Assembly (NCBI RefSeq): GCF_003352165.1
Contig: NZ_CP029176.1
Span: 2,542,001-2,606,000 of the forward strand
DNA from: Acidibrevibacterium fodinaquatile
GTDB lineage: Bacteria; Pseudomonadota; Alphaproteobacteria; Acetobacterales; Acetobacteraceae
Reading direction: 5' to 3'
Length of the DNA: 64,000 nt
Part shown: positions 8,052-17,407 of the stretch, piece by piece
Position numbering within the stretch: position 1 is the stretch's first letter
Layout: every line of letters starts with the position of its first letter
The notes under the pieces: generated by a model
Databases searched by the model: none
The model's input: only the letters and a program-made list of their open reading frames with translations
What the model was told of the DNA's origin: nothing
Translations under genes and position numbers: made by a program

Positions 8052-9481
8052 GACGCGCCCCGCTGGCGCCGCTGTTCCTTCGCATAGCGGGCGAAAAAGG
8101 TCTCACCCTCCGGCGTCGGCAGATCGCGCCCGGCGGTCCAGCCGCCGGCGAAAGGAAGGCGCGAAAGCCGCCCACGCCGGCGCCCAAGCCAGCCGAGGAC
8201 GCCAGCGCCGATCCGCGTTGCCAGCCGGTAAAGCCCCGGGCGGCGCGCGAAAAAGCCCCAGAGCGCGAGATTGGTGCGAACCGTGCTTGGCGTCAGATGG
8301 CGTTCGAACTCGCGCTCGCGCCAATGGCGCATCATCTTCGGCAGCGGGATCTTCACCGGGCAGACGCTTTCGCATTTGCCGCAGAAGGTCGAGGCGTTGG
8401 GGAGATTGCCGGCCTGATCGACGCCGATCAGGGTCGGCGTCAGCACCGCCCCCATCGGCCCCGGATAGACCCAGCCATAAGCGTGGCCGCCGACGACGTT
8501 ATAGACCGGGCAATGGTTCATGCAGGCGGCGCAGCGGATGCAGCGCAGCATGTCCTGGAACTCGGTGCCGAGCATGGCGCTGCGGCCATTATCGAGCAGG
8601 ATGACGTGGTATTCCTCCGGCCCGTCGAGATCGCCCGGACGGCGCACACCGGTCGAGAAGGTGGTATAGACCGAGAAATCCTGCCCCGTCGCCGAGCGCG
8701 CCAGCAGACGCAGCATGTTGGTCGCGTCCTCCAGCGTCGGCACCATTTTTTCGATGCTGGCAAGCACGATATGAACGCGCGGCAGGGTCTGGGTCAGATC
8801 GCCATTGCCCTCGTTGGTGACGATGACCGAGGAACCGGTCTCGGCGATCAGGAAATTGGCGCCGGTGATGCCGACATCGGCGGCGAGGAAGCGGGCGCGG
8901 AGCTTGGTGCGTGCCTCGGTCAGGATGTCGCGGCGCTCGTGAAAGACGCGGTCGGCGGGGAGATCGGTGTGGGAGCGGCGGAAGCTCTCCTCCCAATCCT
9001 CGCGGTTGAGGTGAAAGGCCGGGCCGATGATATGGCTCGGCGGTTCATGGCGGAGCTGGAGGATATATTCGCCGAGATCGGTTTCGATCGGGGTGATGCC
9101 GTGCTGCTCGAGATGCTCGTTGATCCCGAGTTCTTCGGAAATCATCGATTTGCCCTTGGTCACGGTCTTTGCGCCGGCGCGCTCGCAAATGCCGAGAACG
9201 GCGGCGCGGGCTTCATCGGCGGTCGCGCACCAATGCACTTGGCCACCGGCGCGCTCGACATTCGCCGCCCAGGTTTCGAGATAGAAATCGAGATGGGCGA
9301 GGGTGTGGTTCTTGATCTCGCGGCCGATGTCGCGCAGCTGCTCGAATTCCGGCAAGGCGGCGACCGCTTTCGCGCGCTTGCCGTGAAATTGCGGCTTAGT
9401 GCGCGCCAGCGCCTTTTGCAGGCCGACATCGGCGATCGCCTTGCGGGCATTTTCCTTGAAGGCGGGCGAGGTCGAGAGCAT
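8048..9481 (-). CDS. lutB: LutB iron-sulfur lactate utilization protein
   Basis: LutB is the central iron-sulfur subunit of LutABC. The 477-residue protein has an N-terminal LUD domain (residues about 70-300, including GITGANFLIAETGSSVIVTN) and then two ferredoxin-like clusters: Cys314, 317, 320 and 324 (CIRCAACMNHCP) and Cys367, 370 and 374 (CGKCESVCP). These hold [4Fe-4S] centres passing electrons from lactate. The start MLSTSPAFKENARKA was chosen because the longer ORF upstream runs antisense-like through lutA. The spacing from lutA is 32 bases. Confidence 0.94.
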   Translation of the reverse strand: MLSTSPAFKENARKAIADVGLQKALARTKPQFHGKRAKAVAALPEFEQLRDIGREIKNHTLAHLDFYLETWAANVERAGGQVHWCATADEARAAVLGICERAGAKTVTKGKSMISEELGINEHLEQHGITPIETDLGEYILQLRHEPPSHIIGPAFHLNREDWEESFRRSHTDLPADRVFHERRDILTEARTKLRARFLAADVGITGANFLIAETGSSVIVTNEGNGDLTQTLPRVHIVLASIEKMVPTLEDATNMLRLLARSATGQDFSVYTTFSTGVRRPGDLDGPEEYHVILLDNGRSAMLGTEFQDMLRCIRCAACMNHCPVYNVVGGHAYGWVYPGPMGAVLTPTLIGVDQAGNLPNASTFCGKCESVCPVKIPLPKMMRHWREREFERHLTPSTVRTNLALWGFFARRPGLYRLATRIGAGVLGWLGRRRGRLSRLPFAGGWTAGRDLPTPEGETFFARYAKEQRRQRGAS

Positions 9482-9513
9482 GTCGCGTTTCCCTGTCTTT
9501 TTCGCCTGGCTTT

Positions 9514-10278
9514 TCAGCCGGCTTCGCCGATCGGCGGCACAGCAGCGGTCATGCCGGCAAGAACCTCGGCGACGTGGCGCACCTTGACGGCGCTCCCTTC
9601 CCGCTTCAGCCGCCCGGCCATGTTGAGGAGGCAGCCGAGATCGCCGGCAAGCAGCGTCTCGGCGCCGCTCTGGGCGATGTCGGCGGCCTTGTCGGCGACC
9701 ATGCGGGTGGAGATTTCCGGGTATTTGACGCAGAACGTGCCACCGAAGCCACAGCAAACCTCGGGGTCAGCCATTTCCTTGACCGTCGCGCCGAGGGCTT
9801 CGAGGAGACGGCGCGGCTGCGCCTTGATGCCGAGTTCGCGGAGCCCCGAGCAGCTATCATGATACGTGACGGTGCCGGAGAAGGCGCCGGCAACCCGATC
9901 CAACCCCATGACATCGGTGAGAAAGCTCACTAGCTCATGGGTGCGCTCGGCCAAGGCTTCGGCGCGGGCGCGGAGATTGGGGTCGTCCTCGAACAGGGTC
10001 GGCAGATGATGGCGCAGCATCCCGCCGCACGACCCCGAGGGAACAACCACGTAATCATAGCCGCCAAAGGCATCGAGAATGGCACGGGCGAGGTCGCGCG
10101 CGGTCTCGCGGTCGCCGGAATTATAAGCCGGCTGGCCGCAGCAGGTCTGAGCCCGTGGCACCTCGACCTGGCAGCCCGCCTGTTCGAGCAGGCGGATGGC
10201 GGCGAACCCCACCGTCGGCCGATGCAGATCGACGAGGCAGGTGACGAACAGCGCGACGCGCGGACTGGCTTGCAACAT
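9514..10278 (-). CDS. lutA: LutA/YkgE family (Fe-S)-binding protein
   Basis: LutA is the CCG-domain subunit of the LutABC lactate oxidase, related to the heterodisulfide reductase B subunit. The 254-residue protein has two cysteine-rich CCG repeats: TCCGQPAYNSGD (Cys46-47) with SGSCGGM, and HDSCSGLRELG with VCCGFGGTFCVKYPEIS (Cys175-176). These ligate unusual iron-sulfur clusters. It is the first gene of the leftward lut operon. No GntR-type LutR repressor is adjacent. Confidence 0.93.
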   Translation of the reverse strand: MLQASPRVALFVTCLVDLHRPTVGFAAIRLLEQAGCQVEVPRAQTCCGQPAYNSGDRETARDLARAILDAFGGYDYVVVPSGSCGGMLRHHLPTLFEDDPNLRARAEALAERTHELVSFLTDVMGLDRVAGAFSGTVTYHDSCSGLRELGIKAQPRRLLEALGATVKEMADPEVCCGFGGTFCVKYPEISTRMVADKAADIAQSGAETLLAGDLGCLLNMAGRLKREGSAVKVRHVAEVLAGMTAAVPPIGEAG

Positions 10279-10334
10279 GGCGCCACTCTAGCCGAGAGAG
10301 CGGCGCCGGCGAAAGGGGCCGCGTCGTCCGGCGG

Positions 10335-10769
10335 TCATGGCGTCGCGCCGGCGTTCACCTGGGCGATCCAATCGCCGAGATTATAGTGAACGCTGATGCG
10401 CGCGACCTTGCCGTCACGGATCTCGAAGAAAGCGCCGGCGGGAAGGATGTAGCGCTGGCCACTCGCCGGCGCGGTGCCGGGCGGAACGCCGGGGTCGGTT
10501 GCGAGATAGGTGCCGTGGACGACGAATTCCGCCGCCGCCCGCCGCCCGTCCGGCGTGGTCATGACGACGATGTCCTCGATCCGTTCGCGATAGCAGCGGT
10601 CCATGTGCTCGAGAAAGCGGGCAAAGGCAGCGCGCCCGATCTCGCGCTCGCCTTGGCTTACGTCATGGATCACGTCCTCGGCGAGGAGAGCGAGAAAACC
10701 CGCCCGGTCGCCGCGATTGAAGGCATCGTAATACTCGCGGATCAGCGGCTCGGTCGTCGTCGCGGTCAT
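10335..10769 (-). CDS. NTF2-like/SnoaL-family protein (ketosteroid-isomerase-related)
   Basis: The 144-residue protein has the cone-shaped NTF2-like fold signature: REYYDAFNRGDRAGFLALLAEDVIHD at the N-terminus and FFEIRDGKVARISVHYNLGDWI at the C-terminus. Family members are small-molecule isomerases, hydrolases or binding proteins; the sequence alone does not give the substrate. The Met at 10769 was chosen because it begins the conserved region; the upstream extension would run into the opposite glyQ start. It is divergent from glyQ and separated from lutA by about 56 bases. Confidence 0.75.
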   Translation of the reverse strand: MTATTTEPLIREYYDAFNRGDRAGFLALLAEDVIHDVSQGEREIGRAAFARFLEHMDRCYRERIEDIVVMTTPDGRRAAAEFVVHGTYLATDPGVPPGTAPASGQRYILPAGAFFEIRDGKVARISVHYNLGDWIAQVNAGATP

Positions 10770-10863
10770 CGTCGTCCTTTCTTTCCGCAAGGCGCTCGCC
10801 TTGCCGGGCCCGGGCTTCGCCCCTATGGTGCGCGCCATCTGACGCCCTGCCCCCAATTCGTCA

Positions 10864-11730
10864 ATGGAGCCCATGGCCGCGCCGAGCTTTCAGGAGCTGA
10901 TCCTTCGCCTGCATGACTACTGGTCGCGGCAGGGTTGTCTCATTTTACAGCCTTATGACATGGAGGTCGGCGCCGGCACGTTTCACCCGGCGACGACGCT
11001 GCGGGCACTCGGCGAAAAACCCTGGCGGGCGGCCTATGTGCAGCCCTCCCGCCGCCCGAGTGACGGGCGCTATGGCGAGAATCCGAACCGCTTGCAGCAC
11101 TATTATCAGTATCAGGTGATTTTGAAGCCGAGCCCGGCCGATCCGCAGGCGCTTTTGCTCGAAAGCTATCGCGCCCTCGGGATCGACCCTCAGCGGCACG
11201 ATATCCGCTTCGTCGAAGATGATTGGGAGAGCCCGACGCTCGGCGCCTGGGGGCTCGGCTGGGAGGTTTGGTGCGACGGGATGGAGGTGACGCAGTTCAC
11301 CTATTTCCAGCAGGTCGGCGGGATCGGGTGCGCGCTCCCCAGCGCCGAGCTGACCTATGGGCTGGAGCGCCTTGCGATGTATGTCCAGGGCGTCGAAAAC
11401 GTTTTTGACCTCGACTTCAACGGCGCCGGCGTCACCTATGGCGATGTCTTTTTGCGCGCCGAGCGCGACTATTCGCGGCATAATTTCGAACTCGCCGACA
11501 CCGCGATGCTGGCGCGCCATTTTGCCGACGCGGAAGCCGAATGCGCCCGGCTCGCCGAGGCCGGGGTCGCGCAGCCGGCCTATGACCAGTGCATCAAGGC
11601 GAGCCATCTTTTCAATCTGCTCGACGCGCGCGGCGTAATCAGCGTTGCCGAGCGCGCCGCCTATATCGGGCGCGTCCGGGCGCTCGCCAAACGCTGCGCC
11701 GAGGCGTGGCTCGCTGGCGAGGGCGCATAA
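10864..11730 (+). CDS. glyQ: Glycyl-tRNA synthetase alpha subunit
   Basis: GlyQ is the catalytic-core subunit of bacterial alpha2beta2 glycyl-tRNA synthetase, which activates glycine and charges tRNA-Gly. The 288 residues begin with the conserved [18 protein letters not shown] and contain [35 protein letters not shown] and [13 protein letters not shown], all family hallmarks. Length is normal. The TAA overlaps the glyS ATG by one base (TAATG), as in many proteobacteria. ATG at 10873 is an alternative start. Confidence 0.97.
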   Translation: MEPMAAPSFQELILRLHDYWSRQGCLILQPYDMEVGAGTFHPATTLRALGEKPWRAAYVQPSRRPSDGRYGENPNRLQHYYQYQVILKPSPADPQALLLESYRALGIDPQRHDIRFVEDDWESPTLGAWGLGWEVWCDGMEVTQFTYFQQVGGIGCALPSAELTYGLERLAMYVQGVENVFDLDFNGAGVTYGDVFLRAERDYSRHNFELADTAMLARHFADAEAECARLAEAGVAQPAYDQCIKASHLFNLLDARGVISVAERAAYIGRVRALAKRCAEAWLAGEGA

Positions 11731-13823
11731 TGCCGGCGTTTTTTCTGGAACTCTTCTCCGAGGAAATCCCGGCGCGGCTGCAGCAGCGCGGCGCCGAGAC
11801 CCTCGCGCGCCTGATCGCCGAGGCATTGGCGCCGCTGATGCCGGGTGTTCCAACGCTGTTCTGGGGGCCGCGGCGGATCGCGCTCGCGGTCGAGGTCCGG
11901 GGCGAGGTCGCGGCGCGCGAGAGCGCCGAGCGTGGGCCGCGTTTGAGCGCGCCGGAGGCAGCGCTCGGGGGCTTCCTTCGCAAGCACGGCGCGGTGCGCG
12001 AGGATTTGGTGGCCGAGGGTGATTATTGGGTGCTGCGCCGGACCATTCCCGGCCAATCCGCCGCCGAAGTGATCGCCGGGGCGATGCCCGGTCTGCTCTG
12101 GCGCTTTCCATGGCCGAAATCGATGCGCTGGGGCGGCAAGAGCGGGTTCACCTGGGTGCGGCCGCTCCGCCGCATCCTTGCCCTGCTCGATGGCGAAGTG
12201 GTGCGGTTCGATCTGCGCCAGGGCGAGGATGACGGGCACGGGCTGGTCTCGGGCAACGAGACCGAGGGGCATCGCTTCATGGCGCCGGGCGCTTTCGCCG
12301 TCCACGGCGCCGAGGCGTGGCAGAATACGTTGCGGGAACGCTTCGTCATCGCCGATCCCGCCGAGCGCCGCCGCCTGATCGAAGACGGTATCGCCAGGGT
12401 CGCGCAGGCGAAGGGTCTGAGCGTCGTCCCCGATGAAGGTTTGCTCGAGGAAGTGACCGGCCTCGTCGAATGGCCGGTCGCCCTCCTCGGGACGATCGAT
12501 GCTGCGTTCATGGACCTTCCCCCCGAGGTCCGCCAGGTCTCGATGCGCGTCAATCAGCGCTATTTCGCGTTGCGCGATGCGGACGGCGCGCCGGCGCCGC
12601 ATTTCGCTTTCATCGCCAATATCGCGGCGGAGGATGAGGGTGCTGCGATCATCGCCGGCAATGAACGGGTGCTGCGCGCGCGGCTTTCGGATGCGCGGCA
12701 TTTTTATGATCTCGACCGGCGGGTGCGGCTGGAGAGCCGGGTGGAAGGGCTGAAAGCCGTCACCTTCCACGCCAAGCTCGGCACGCAGTATGAGCGCGCG
12801 CAGCGCCTCGCGCGCCTGGCTGGGCTTCTGCTGCCGATGGTCAAAGATTCCTCGGCCCCAGAAGACCCGTTCAACATAGATAAAGGGTACGCCGAACGCG
12901 CCGGGCTGCTCGCGAAAGCCGATCTCACCACCGGGATGGTCGGCGAATTTCCCGAACTTCAAGGCGTGATGGGCTATTATTACGCGCGGCATGATGGCGA
13001 ACACAATGAGATCGCCTTAGCCATCCGCGATCATTATCTGCCCAAAAGCGGTTCCGATCCGGTGCCCCCCATGAATTATGCCGCGCGCGCTGTCGCGCTC
13101 GCCGACAAGATCGACCAACTTGCCGGCTTTTTCGCGATTGGCGAAAAGCCGACCGGCGCAGGTGATCCCTACGCCCTCCGCCGTGCGGCTCTGGGCATCA
13201 TTCAGATCATTCGGAAATTCGCGCTGGAGTTTTTCTCTCTTCGCGAAGCCTTGGAGCAGGCCGCGCAAGGTCTCGGGATCGCGGTTCCCATCGATGACAT
13301 CATCACCTTCGTCGTCGAGCGGCTGCGGGTTCAACTGCGCTCGGAAGGCGGACGCCATGACGTTCTCGCCGCTGTCTTCGCTGCATCTGCCGACGATAAT
13401 ATCTTCCGGTTGCTGGCTCGTGCCTTTTTGATCACCAGATTTCTTGCTAGCGATAACGGCGCCAATCTGCTCGTGGCGTACCGTCGTGCCGCCAATATTC
13501 TCCGCATCGAAGACAGGAAAGACGGCCCGCACACCGGACAAGTCAAACAATCTCTTTTCAAAACCGATGAGGAGCCGGCTCTCTTTCGTACTCTGGTCGA
13601 TTTCGAGAAAAGAGCCGGGCTGGGCGCATCGTATCAGTCAGAATCCTGGCTCGGCCAAATCGTGCATGATCTCGCCCTTCTTCGCCCGCCGATCGATGCC
13701 TTCTTCGAGAAAGTCACCGTCAACGACCCCGATCCCGCCTTGCGCCGCAATCGGTTGAGGCTTCTTTCTCGCATCCGTGATACGATGAACCGCTTCGCCG
13801 ATTTCTCGCTCATCGAAGGCTGA
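11730..13823 (+). CDS. glyS: Glycyl-tRNA synthetase beta subunit
   Basis: GlyS (697 residues) is the tRNA-binding and editing-like beta subunit that completes the heterotetrameric synthetase. It begins [18 protein letters not shown], the standard GlyS N-terminus, and has the HD-like central part (HAKLGTQYERAQRLARLAG, MVGEFPELQGVMGYYYARHD) and the anticodon-binding C-terminus. The start is fixed by TAATG overlap with glyQ. From about 12,840 to the end, base composition falls to roughly 50-57% GC in sampled lines against about 70% in the first half, so the gene looks mosaic. The reading frame is intact. Confidence 0.96.
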   Translation: MPAFFLELFSEEIPARLQQRGAETLARLIAEALAPLMPGVPTLFWGPRRIALAVEVRGEVAARESAERGPRLSAPEAALGGFLRKHGAVREDLVAEGDYWVLRRTIPGQSAAEVIAGAMPGLLWRFPWPKSMRWGGKSGFTWVRPLRRILALLDGEVVRFDLRQGEDDGHGLVSGNETEGHRFMAPGAFAVHGAEAWQNTLRERFVIADPAERRRLIEDGIARVAQAKGLSVVPDEGLLEEVTGLVEWPVALLGTIDAAFMDLPPEVRQVSMRVNQRYFALRDADGAPAPHFAFIANIAAEDEGAAIIAGNERVLRARLSDARHFYDLDRRVRLESRVEGLKAVTFHAKLGTQYERAQRLARLAGLLLPMVKDSSAPEDPFNIDKGYAERAGLLAKADLTTGMVGEFPELQGVMGYYYARHDGEHNEIALAIRDHYLPKSGSDPVPPMNYAARAVALADKIDQLAGFFAIGEKPTGAGDPYALRRAALGIIQIIRKFALEFFSLREALEQAAQGLGIAVPIDDIITFVVERLRVQLRSEGGRHDVLAAVFAASADDNIFRLLARAFLITRFLASDNGANLLVAYRRAANILRIEDRKDGPHTGQVKQSLFKTDEEPALFRTLVDFEKRAGLGASYQSESWLGQIVHDLALLRPPIDAFFEKVTVNDPDPALRRNRLRLLSRIRDTMNRFADFSLIEG

Positions 13824-13832
13824 GGGAAAAAT

Positions 13833-13949
13833 GTTCTTTTTTGAAAAAAGAACCAAAAAACTTTTATCCGTTGCCGCAGTGCCCGCGGCGTTGTTACTCC
13901 AAGAGAACGGAAGAAAGTCTTTTTGCTTCTTTTTCTTCAGAAAAAGAAG
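13833..13949. repeat. Terminator-like dispersed element, copy B (full)
   Basis: The left palindrome (arms GTTCTTTTTT and AAAAAAGAAC) is at 13833-13853, 9 bases after the glyS stop, followed by CAAAAAACTTTTATCC. A short GCCGC/GCGGC stem lies at about 13874-13890. The right arm at 13926-13949 is a perfect 10-bp hairpin, CTTCTTTTTC with GAAAAAGAAG around TTCA. The left and right halves are inverted relatives of each other. It probably ends the glyQS transcript before ppdK. Confidence 0.75.
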
Positions 13950-13994
13950 AATTCTCTCCCCTACACGACATAAAACCCTAAGGAGGGCCGCACC

Positions 13995-16664
13995 ATGACC
14001 CAGTGGGTGTATAGTTTTGGCGCCGGCCACAATGAAGGCCGCGCCGAGATGCGTGATCTGCTTGGCGGCAAGGGCGCCAATCTCGCCGAAATGGCCGCGA
14101 TCGGCCTGCCGGTACCGCCGGGCTTTACCATCACCACCGCGGTCTGCACGGAGTTTTACAAGAATGACCGCCGCTATCCCGAGGCGCTGGCCGGGCAGGT
14201 GCGAGCAGCACTCGCGCGCGTCGAGCAGGCGACGGGGCGGACATTCGGTGACCGGCACAAGCCGCTTTTGGTCTCGGTGCGTTCGGGGGCGCGGGTTTCG
14301 ATGCCGGGGATGATGGATACCGTCCTCAATCTCGGCCTCAATGACGCAACCGTCGAGGGGCTGACCAATGCCTCCGGTGATGCCCGCTTCGCCTGGGACA
14401 GCTATCGGCGGTTCATTCAGATGTATGGCTCTGTCGTGCTCGGCGTCGATCATCACCGGTTTGAGGAAATCATCGAGCATGTGAAGCTCGACGAGGACGC
14501 GACCGAGGATACCGCGCTCACCGCGCAGGACTGGCATCGTGTGGTGGCCGCTTACAAGGACATGATCGAGGAGGAGACGAAAAAACCCTTCCCGCAGGAC
14601 CCCGAGGATCAGCTCTGGGGGGCGATCGGGGCGGTGTTCGGGAGCTGGATGAACCCGCGCGCCATCACCTATCGGCGGCTGCATGACATTCCCGCCGAAT
14701 GGGGCACGGCGGTGAATGTGCAGGCGATGGTGTTCGGCAATATGGGCAATGATTGCGCAACCGGCGTCTGCTTCACCCGCAACCCCTCGACCGGCGAGAA
14801 CGTGTTTTACGGCGAATTCCTGGTCAATGCGCAGGGCGAAGACGTGGTGGCCGGCATCCGCACGCCGCAGCCGCTCTCAGAAGCGCAAGCGAAGCCGGGC
14901 GAGACCAGTATGGAACGCGCCCTGCCGGCGGCGTACAAGGAATTGCTGCACGTCCGCGAAACCCTGGAAAAACACTACCAGGACATGCAGGACATCGAAT
15001 TCACCGTCGAAAAAAACAAGCTCTACATGCTGCAAACGCGAAGCGGCAAGCGGACGGCGGCGGCGAGCCTCCGGATCGCGGTCGAGATGGCGCAGGACGG
15101 ATTGATCGACGAGAAGGAGGCGGTGCGCCGCGTCAATCCCGCCTCCCTCGATCAGCTCCTGCACCCGACGCTGGACCCGAAAGCAGCGCGCCAAGTCTTC
15201 GCCAAGGGCCTGCCGGCGAGCCCGGGGGCGGCGGTTGGCGCCGTCGTGTTCAGCGCCGACGAGGCCGAAAGCCGCGCCGCCAAGGGTGAAGCGGTCATTC
15301 TGGTGCGCATCGAAACCAGCCCCGAGGATATCCACGGGATGCACGCCGCGCGTGGCATTCTGACGACGCGCGGCGGCATGACCAGCCATGCGGCGGTTGT
15401 CGCGCGGGGGATGGGCCGGCCCTGTGTCGCCGGCGCCGGCGGCATCGCCGTCGATTACGGGGCGCAGACGCTCTCGGCCGGCGGGCGTATGGTGCGCGCC
15501 GGCGAGACCATCACGCTGGACGGCGCCAGCGGCGAGGTGTTCGTCGGCGCCATGCCGATGATCGAGCCCCAGCTCTCGGGCGATTTCGCCGTGCTGATGG
15601 GCTGGGCGGATAGCCATCGCCGGCTCAAGGTGCGGGCCAATGCCGAAACGCCGCTGGACGCCGAAACCGCGCGCAAATTCGGCGCCGAGGGTATCGGGCT
15701 CTGCCGCACCGAGCATATGTTCTTCGACCCGGCACGGATCGGCGCGGTGCGCCAGATGATCATGGCCCATGACGAGGCCGGGCGGCGGGCGGCGCTGGAG
15801 AGGCTGTTGCCCTTCCAACGCCAGGATTTCGTCGCCCTCTTTCGCATCATGGCGGGGCTTCCGGTCACCATCCGGCTGCTCGATCCGCCGCTTCATGAAT
15901 TTCTCCCGCATGGCGCGCAGGAGATCGCCGAGGTCGCGAGCGCGCTCGGCCAGGACGTCGCGGCGATGGAGCGGCGGGTCGCCGAACTCGCCGAGGCCAA
16001 TCCGATGCTCGGCCATCGCGGCTGCCGCCTCGGAATTTCGTATCCCGAGATCTACGAGATGCAGGCCCGCGCGATTTTCGAGGGGGCGCTCGCGGTCGCC
16101 GAGGAAACCGGCGCCGCGCCCGTGCCGGAGATCATGATCCCGCTGGTCGGGACGCGGCGCGAGCTTGAGATCACCCGCGCTCAGATCGAGCGCGTGGCGG
16201 GTGAGGTGTTCGCCGCCGCTGGCCGCACCCTCACCTACTCGATCGGCACCATGATCGAGCTGCCGCGCGCCGCCTTGATCGCAGATGCGATCGCCGAGAG
16301 CGCCGATTTCTTCAGCTTCGGCACCAATGATTTGACGCAGACCACCTTTGGCCTCTCGCGCGATGACGCCGGGAAATTTCTCCCCCATTACGTCGAAAGC
16401 GGCATCTTGCCGAAGGATCCGTTCGTTTCGCTCGATATCGAGGGGGTCGGCGCGCTGGTGCGCATGGCGACGAAAAAGGGGCGGCGCGTCAAGCCGGCGA
16501 TCAAGCTCGGCATTTGCGGCGAGCATGGCGGCGATCCGGCCTCCATCGCGTTTTGCGAGAGTGTCGGCCTCGATTACGTCTCCTGCAGCCCGTATCGGGT
16601 GCCGGTCGCGCGGCTCGCGGCGGCGCAAGCGGCGCTCGGCGCCAAGGGCGATCGCACCGCCTGA
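13995..16664 (+). CDS. ppdK: Pyruvate, phosphate dikinase
   Basis: PPDK interconverts pyruvate, ATP and phosphate with PEP, AMP and pyrophosphate, linking lactate/pyruvate metabolism to gluconeogenesis. The 889-residue protein has the ATP-grasp N-terminus (LLGGKGANLAEMAAIGLPVP), the phospho-histidine swivelling domain (GGMTSHAAVVARG, His about 465) and a C-terminal PEP-binding barrel with LGICGEHGGDP (Cys about 841). A strong ribosome-binding site, TAAGGAGG, ends 8 bases before the ATG. It follows glyQS, an arrangement common in this order. PEP formation from pyruvate made by the nearby lut enzymes is a plausible job, but that is inference. Confidence 0.96.
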   Translation: MTQWVYSFGAGHNEGRAEMRDLLGGKGANLAEMAAIGLPVPPGFTITTAVCTEFYKNDRRYPEALAGQVRAALARVEQATGRTFGDRHKPLLVSVRSGARVSMPGMMDTVLNLGLNDATVEGLTNASGDARFAWDSYRRFIQMYGSVVLGVDHHRFEEIIEHVKLDEDATEDTALTAQDWHRVVAAYKDMIEEETKKPFPQDPEDQLWGAIGAVFGSWMNPRAITYRRLHDIPAEWGTAVNVQAMVFGNMGNDCATGVCFTRNPSTGENVFYGEFLVNAQGEDVVAGIRTPQPLSEAQAKPGETSMERALPAAYKELLHVRETLEKHYQDMQDIEFTVEKNKLYMLQTRSGKRTAAASLRIAVEMAQDGLIDEKEAVRRVNPASLDQLLHPTLDPKAARQVFAKGLPASPGAAVGAVVFSADEAESRAAKGEAVILVRIETSPEDIHGMHAARGILTTRGGMTSHAAVVARGMGRPCVAGAGGIAVDYGAQTLSAGGRMVRAGETITLDGASGEVFVGAMPMIEPQLSGDFAVLMGWADSHRRLKVRANAETPLDAETARKFGAEGIGLCRTEHMFFDPARIGAVRQMIMAHDEAGRRAALERLLPFQRQDFVALFRIMAGLPVTIRLLDPPLHEFLPHGAQEIAEVASALGQDVAAMERRVAELAEANPMLGHRGCRLGISYPEIYEMQARAIFEGALAVAEETGAAPVPEIMIPLVGTRRELEITRAQIERVAGEVFAAAGRTLTYSIGTMIELPRAALIADAIAESADFFSFGTNDLTQTTFGLSRDDAGKFLPHYVESGILPKDPFVSLDIEGVGALVRMATKKGRRVKPAIKLGICGEHGGDPASIAFCESVGLDYVSCSPYRVPVARLAAAQAALGAKGDRTA

Positions 16665-16681
16665 GCAGGGAGGGGCAGTCA

Positions 16682-17347
16682 ATGCCGGAGGGTCGCCTTG
16701 TCATCGGGTCGCGGCGCTATTCCTCATGGTCGCTGCGCGGCTGGCTTGCGGTGCGTCTCGCTGGCCTCGCGGTCGAGGAGGTGGTGATCCCGGTCTCAGG
16801 CACCGGGGCGACGCCGGCGATCAGGGCGGCCTCGCCGAGCGGCCTCGTCCCCTATCTCGAGCATCGCGGCCACGCGATCTGGGAGTCGCTCGCGATCGCC
16901 GAATACTGCGCCGAGATCGAACCCGCGCTGTGGCCCGAGGACAGCATCGCCCGCGCCCATGCGCGCGCGATCAGCGCCGAGATGCATGCTGGTTTCCGGG
17001 CGCTGCGGCAAAGCTTGCCGATGAATCTCGGCCGCCATGCGCCGGGGTTCGGCCAAAACGACGAGGTGCGCGCCGATATTGCGCGGATCGAGGCGATCTG
17101 GGGCGAGACGCGGGCACGATTCGGCGCCGGCGGCGCGTTCCTGTTCGGTGAACACTTCACGATCGCAGATGCGATGTATGCGCCGGTCGTCGCGCGGTTT
17201 CTGAGCTATGAGCCACCGCTCGGCCCGGCCAGCCGCGCTTACGCCGCCGCCATCCGCGCCTATCCGCTGATCGCGGCGTGGTACGAGGCCGCTGCCGCCG
17301 AACCTGTGGCCTGGCGCATCGCCAAATACGAGGCCGACCCGGCTTGA
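16682..17347 (+). CDS. Glutathione S-transferase family protein
   Basis: The 221-residue cytoplasmic protein has the thioredoxin-like GST N-terminal domain (LVIGSRRYSSWSLRGWLAVRLAGL) with the SPSGLVPYLEH cis-Pro loop and ESLAIAEYCAE, then an all-helical C-terminal domain including FTIADAMYAPVVARF. It likely conjugates or isomerises an electrophile with glutathione. The Ser-Ser-Trp near residues 14-16 suggests a Ser-type or zeta/maiA-like active site, but the substrate is unknown. The Met at 16682 has a GGGAGGGG site 6 bases upstream. It is close behind ppdK but may have its own promoter. Confidence 0.88.
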   Translation: MPEGRLVIGSRRYSSWSLRGWLAVRLAGLAVEEVVIPVSGTGATPAIRAASPSGLVPYLEHRGHAIWESLAIAEYCAEIEPALWPEDSIARAHARAISAEMHAGFRALRQSLPMNLGRHAPGFGQNDEVRADIARIEAIWGETRARFGAGGAFLFGEHFTIADAMYAPVVARFLSYEPPLGPASRAYAAAIRAYPLIAAWYEAAAAEPVAWRIAKYEADPA

Positions 17348-17407
17348 ACTGCCGCAGACCTGCCGCCACATGCGAGCGAGTGCGCCACCCGGAAGTGGGA
17401 GACAGCC

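Noticed and set aside
13926-13949. Insertion-sequence end
   Set aside because: The arms belong to a short composite repeat with no transposase gene anywhere in the window.
14877-16682. 601-residue leftward ORF
   Set aside because: It lies entirely antisense to ppdK, whose catalytic motifs are intact.
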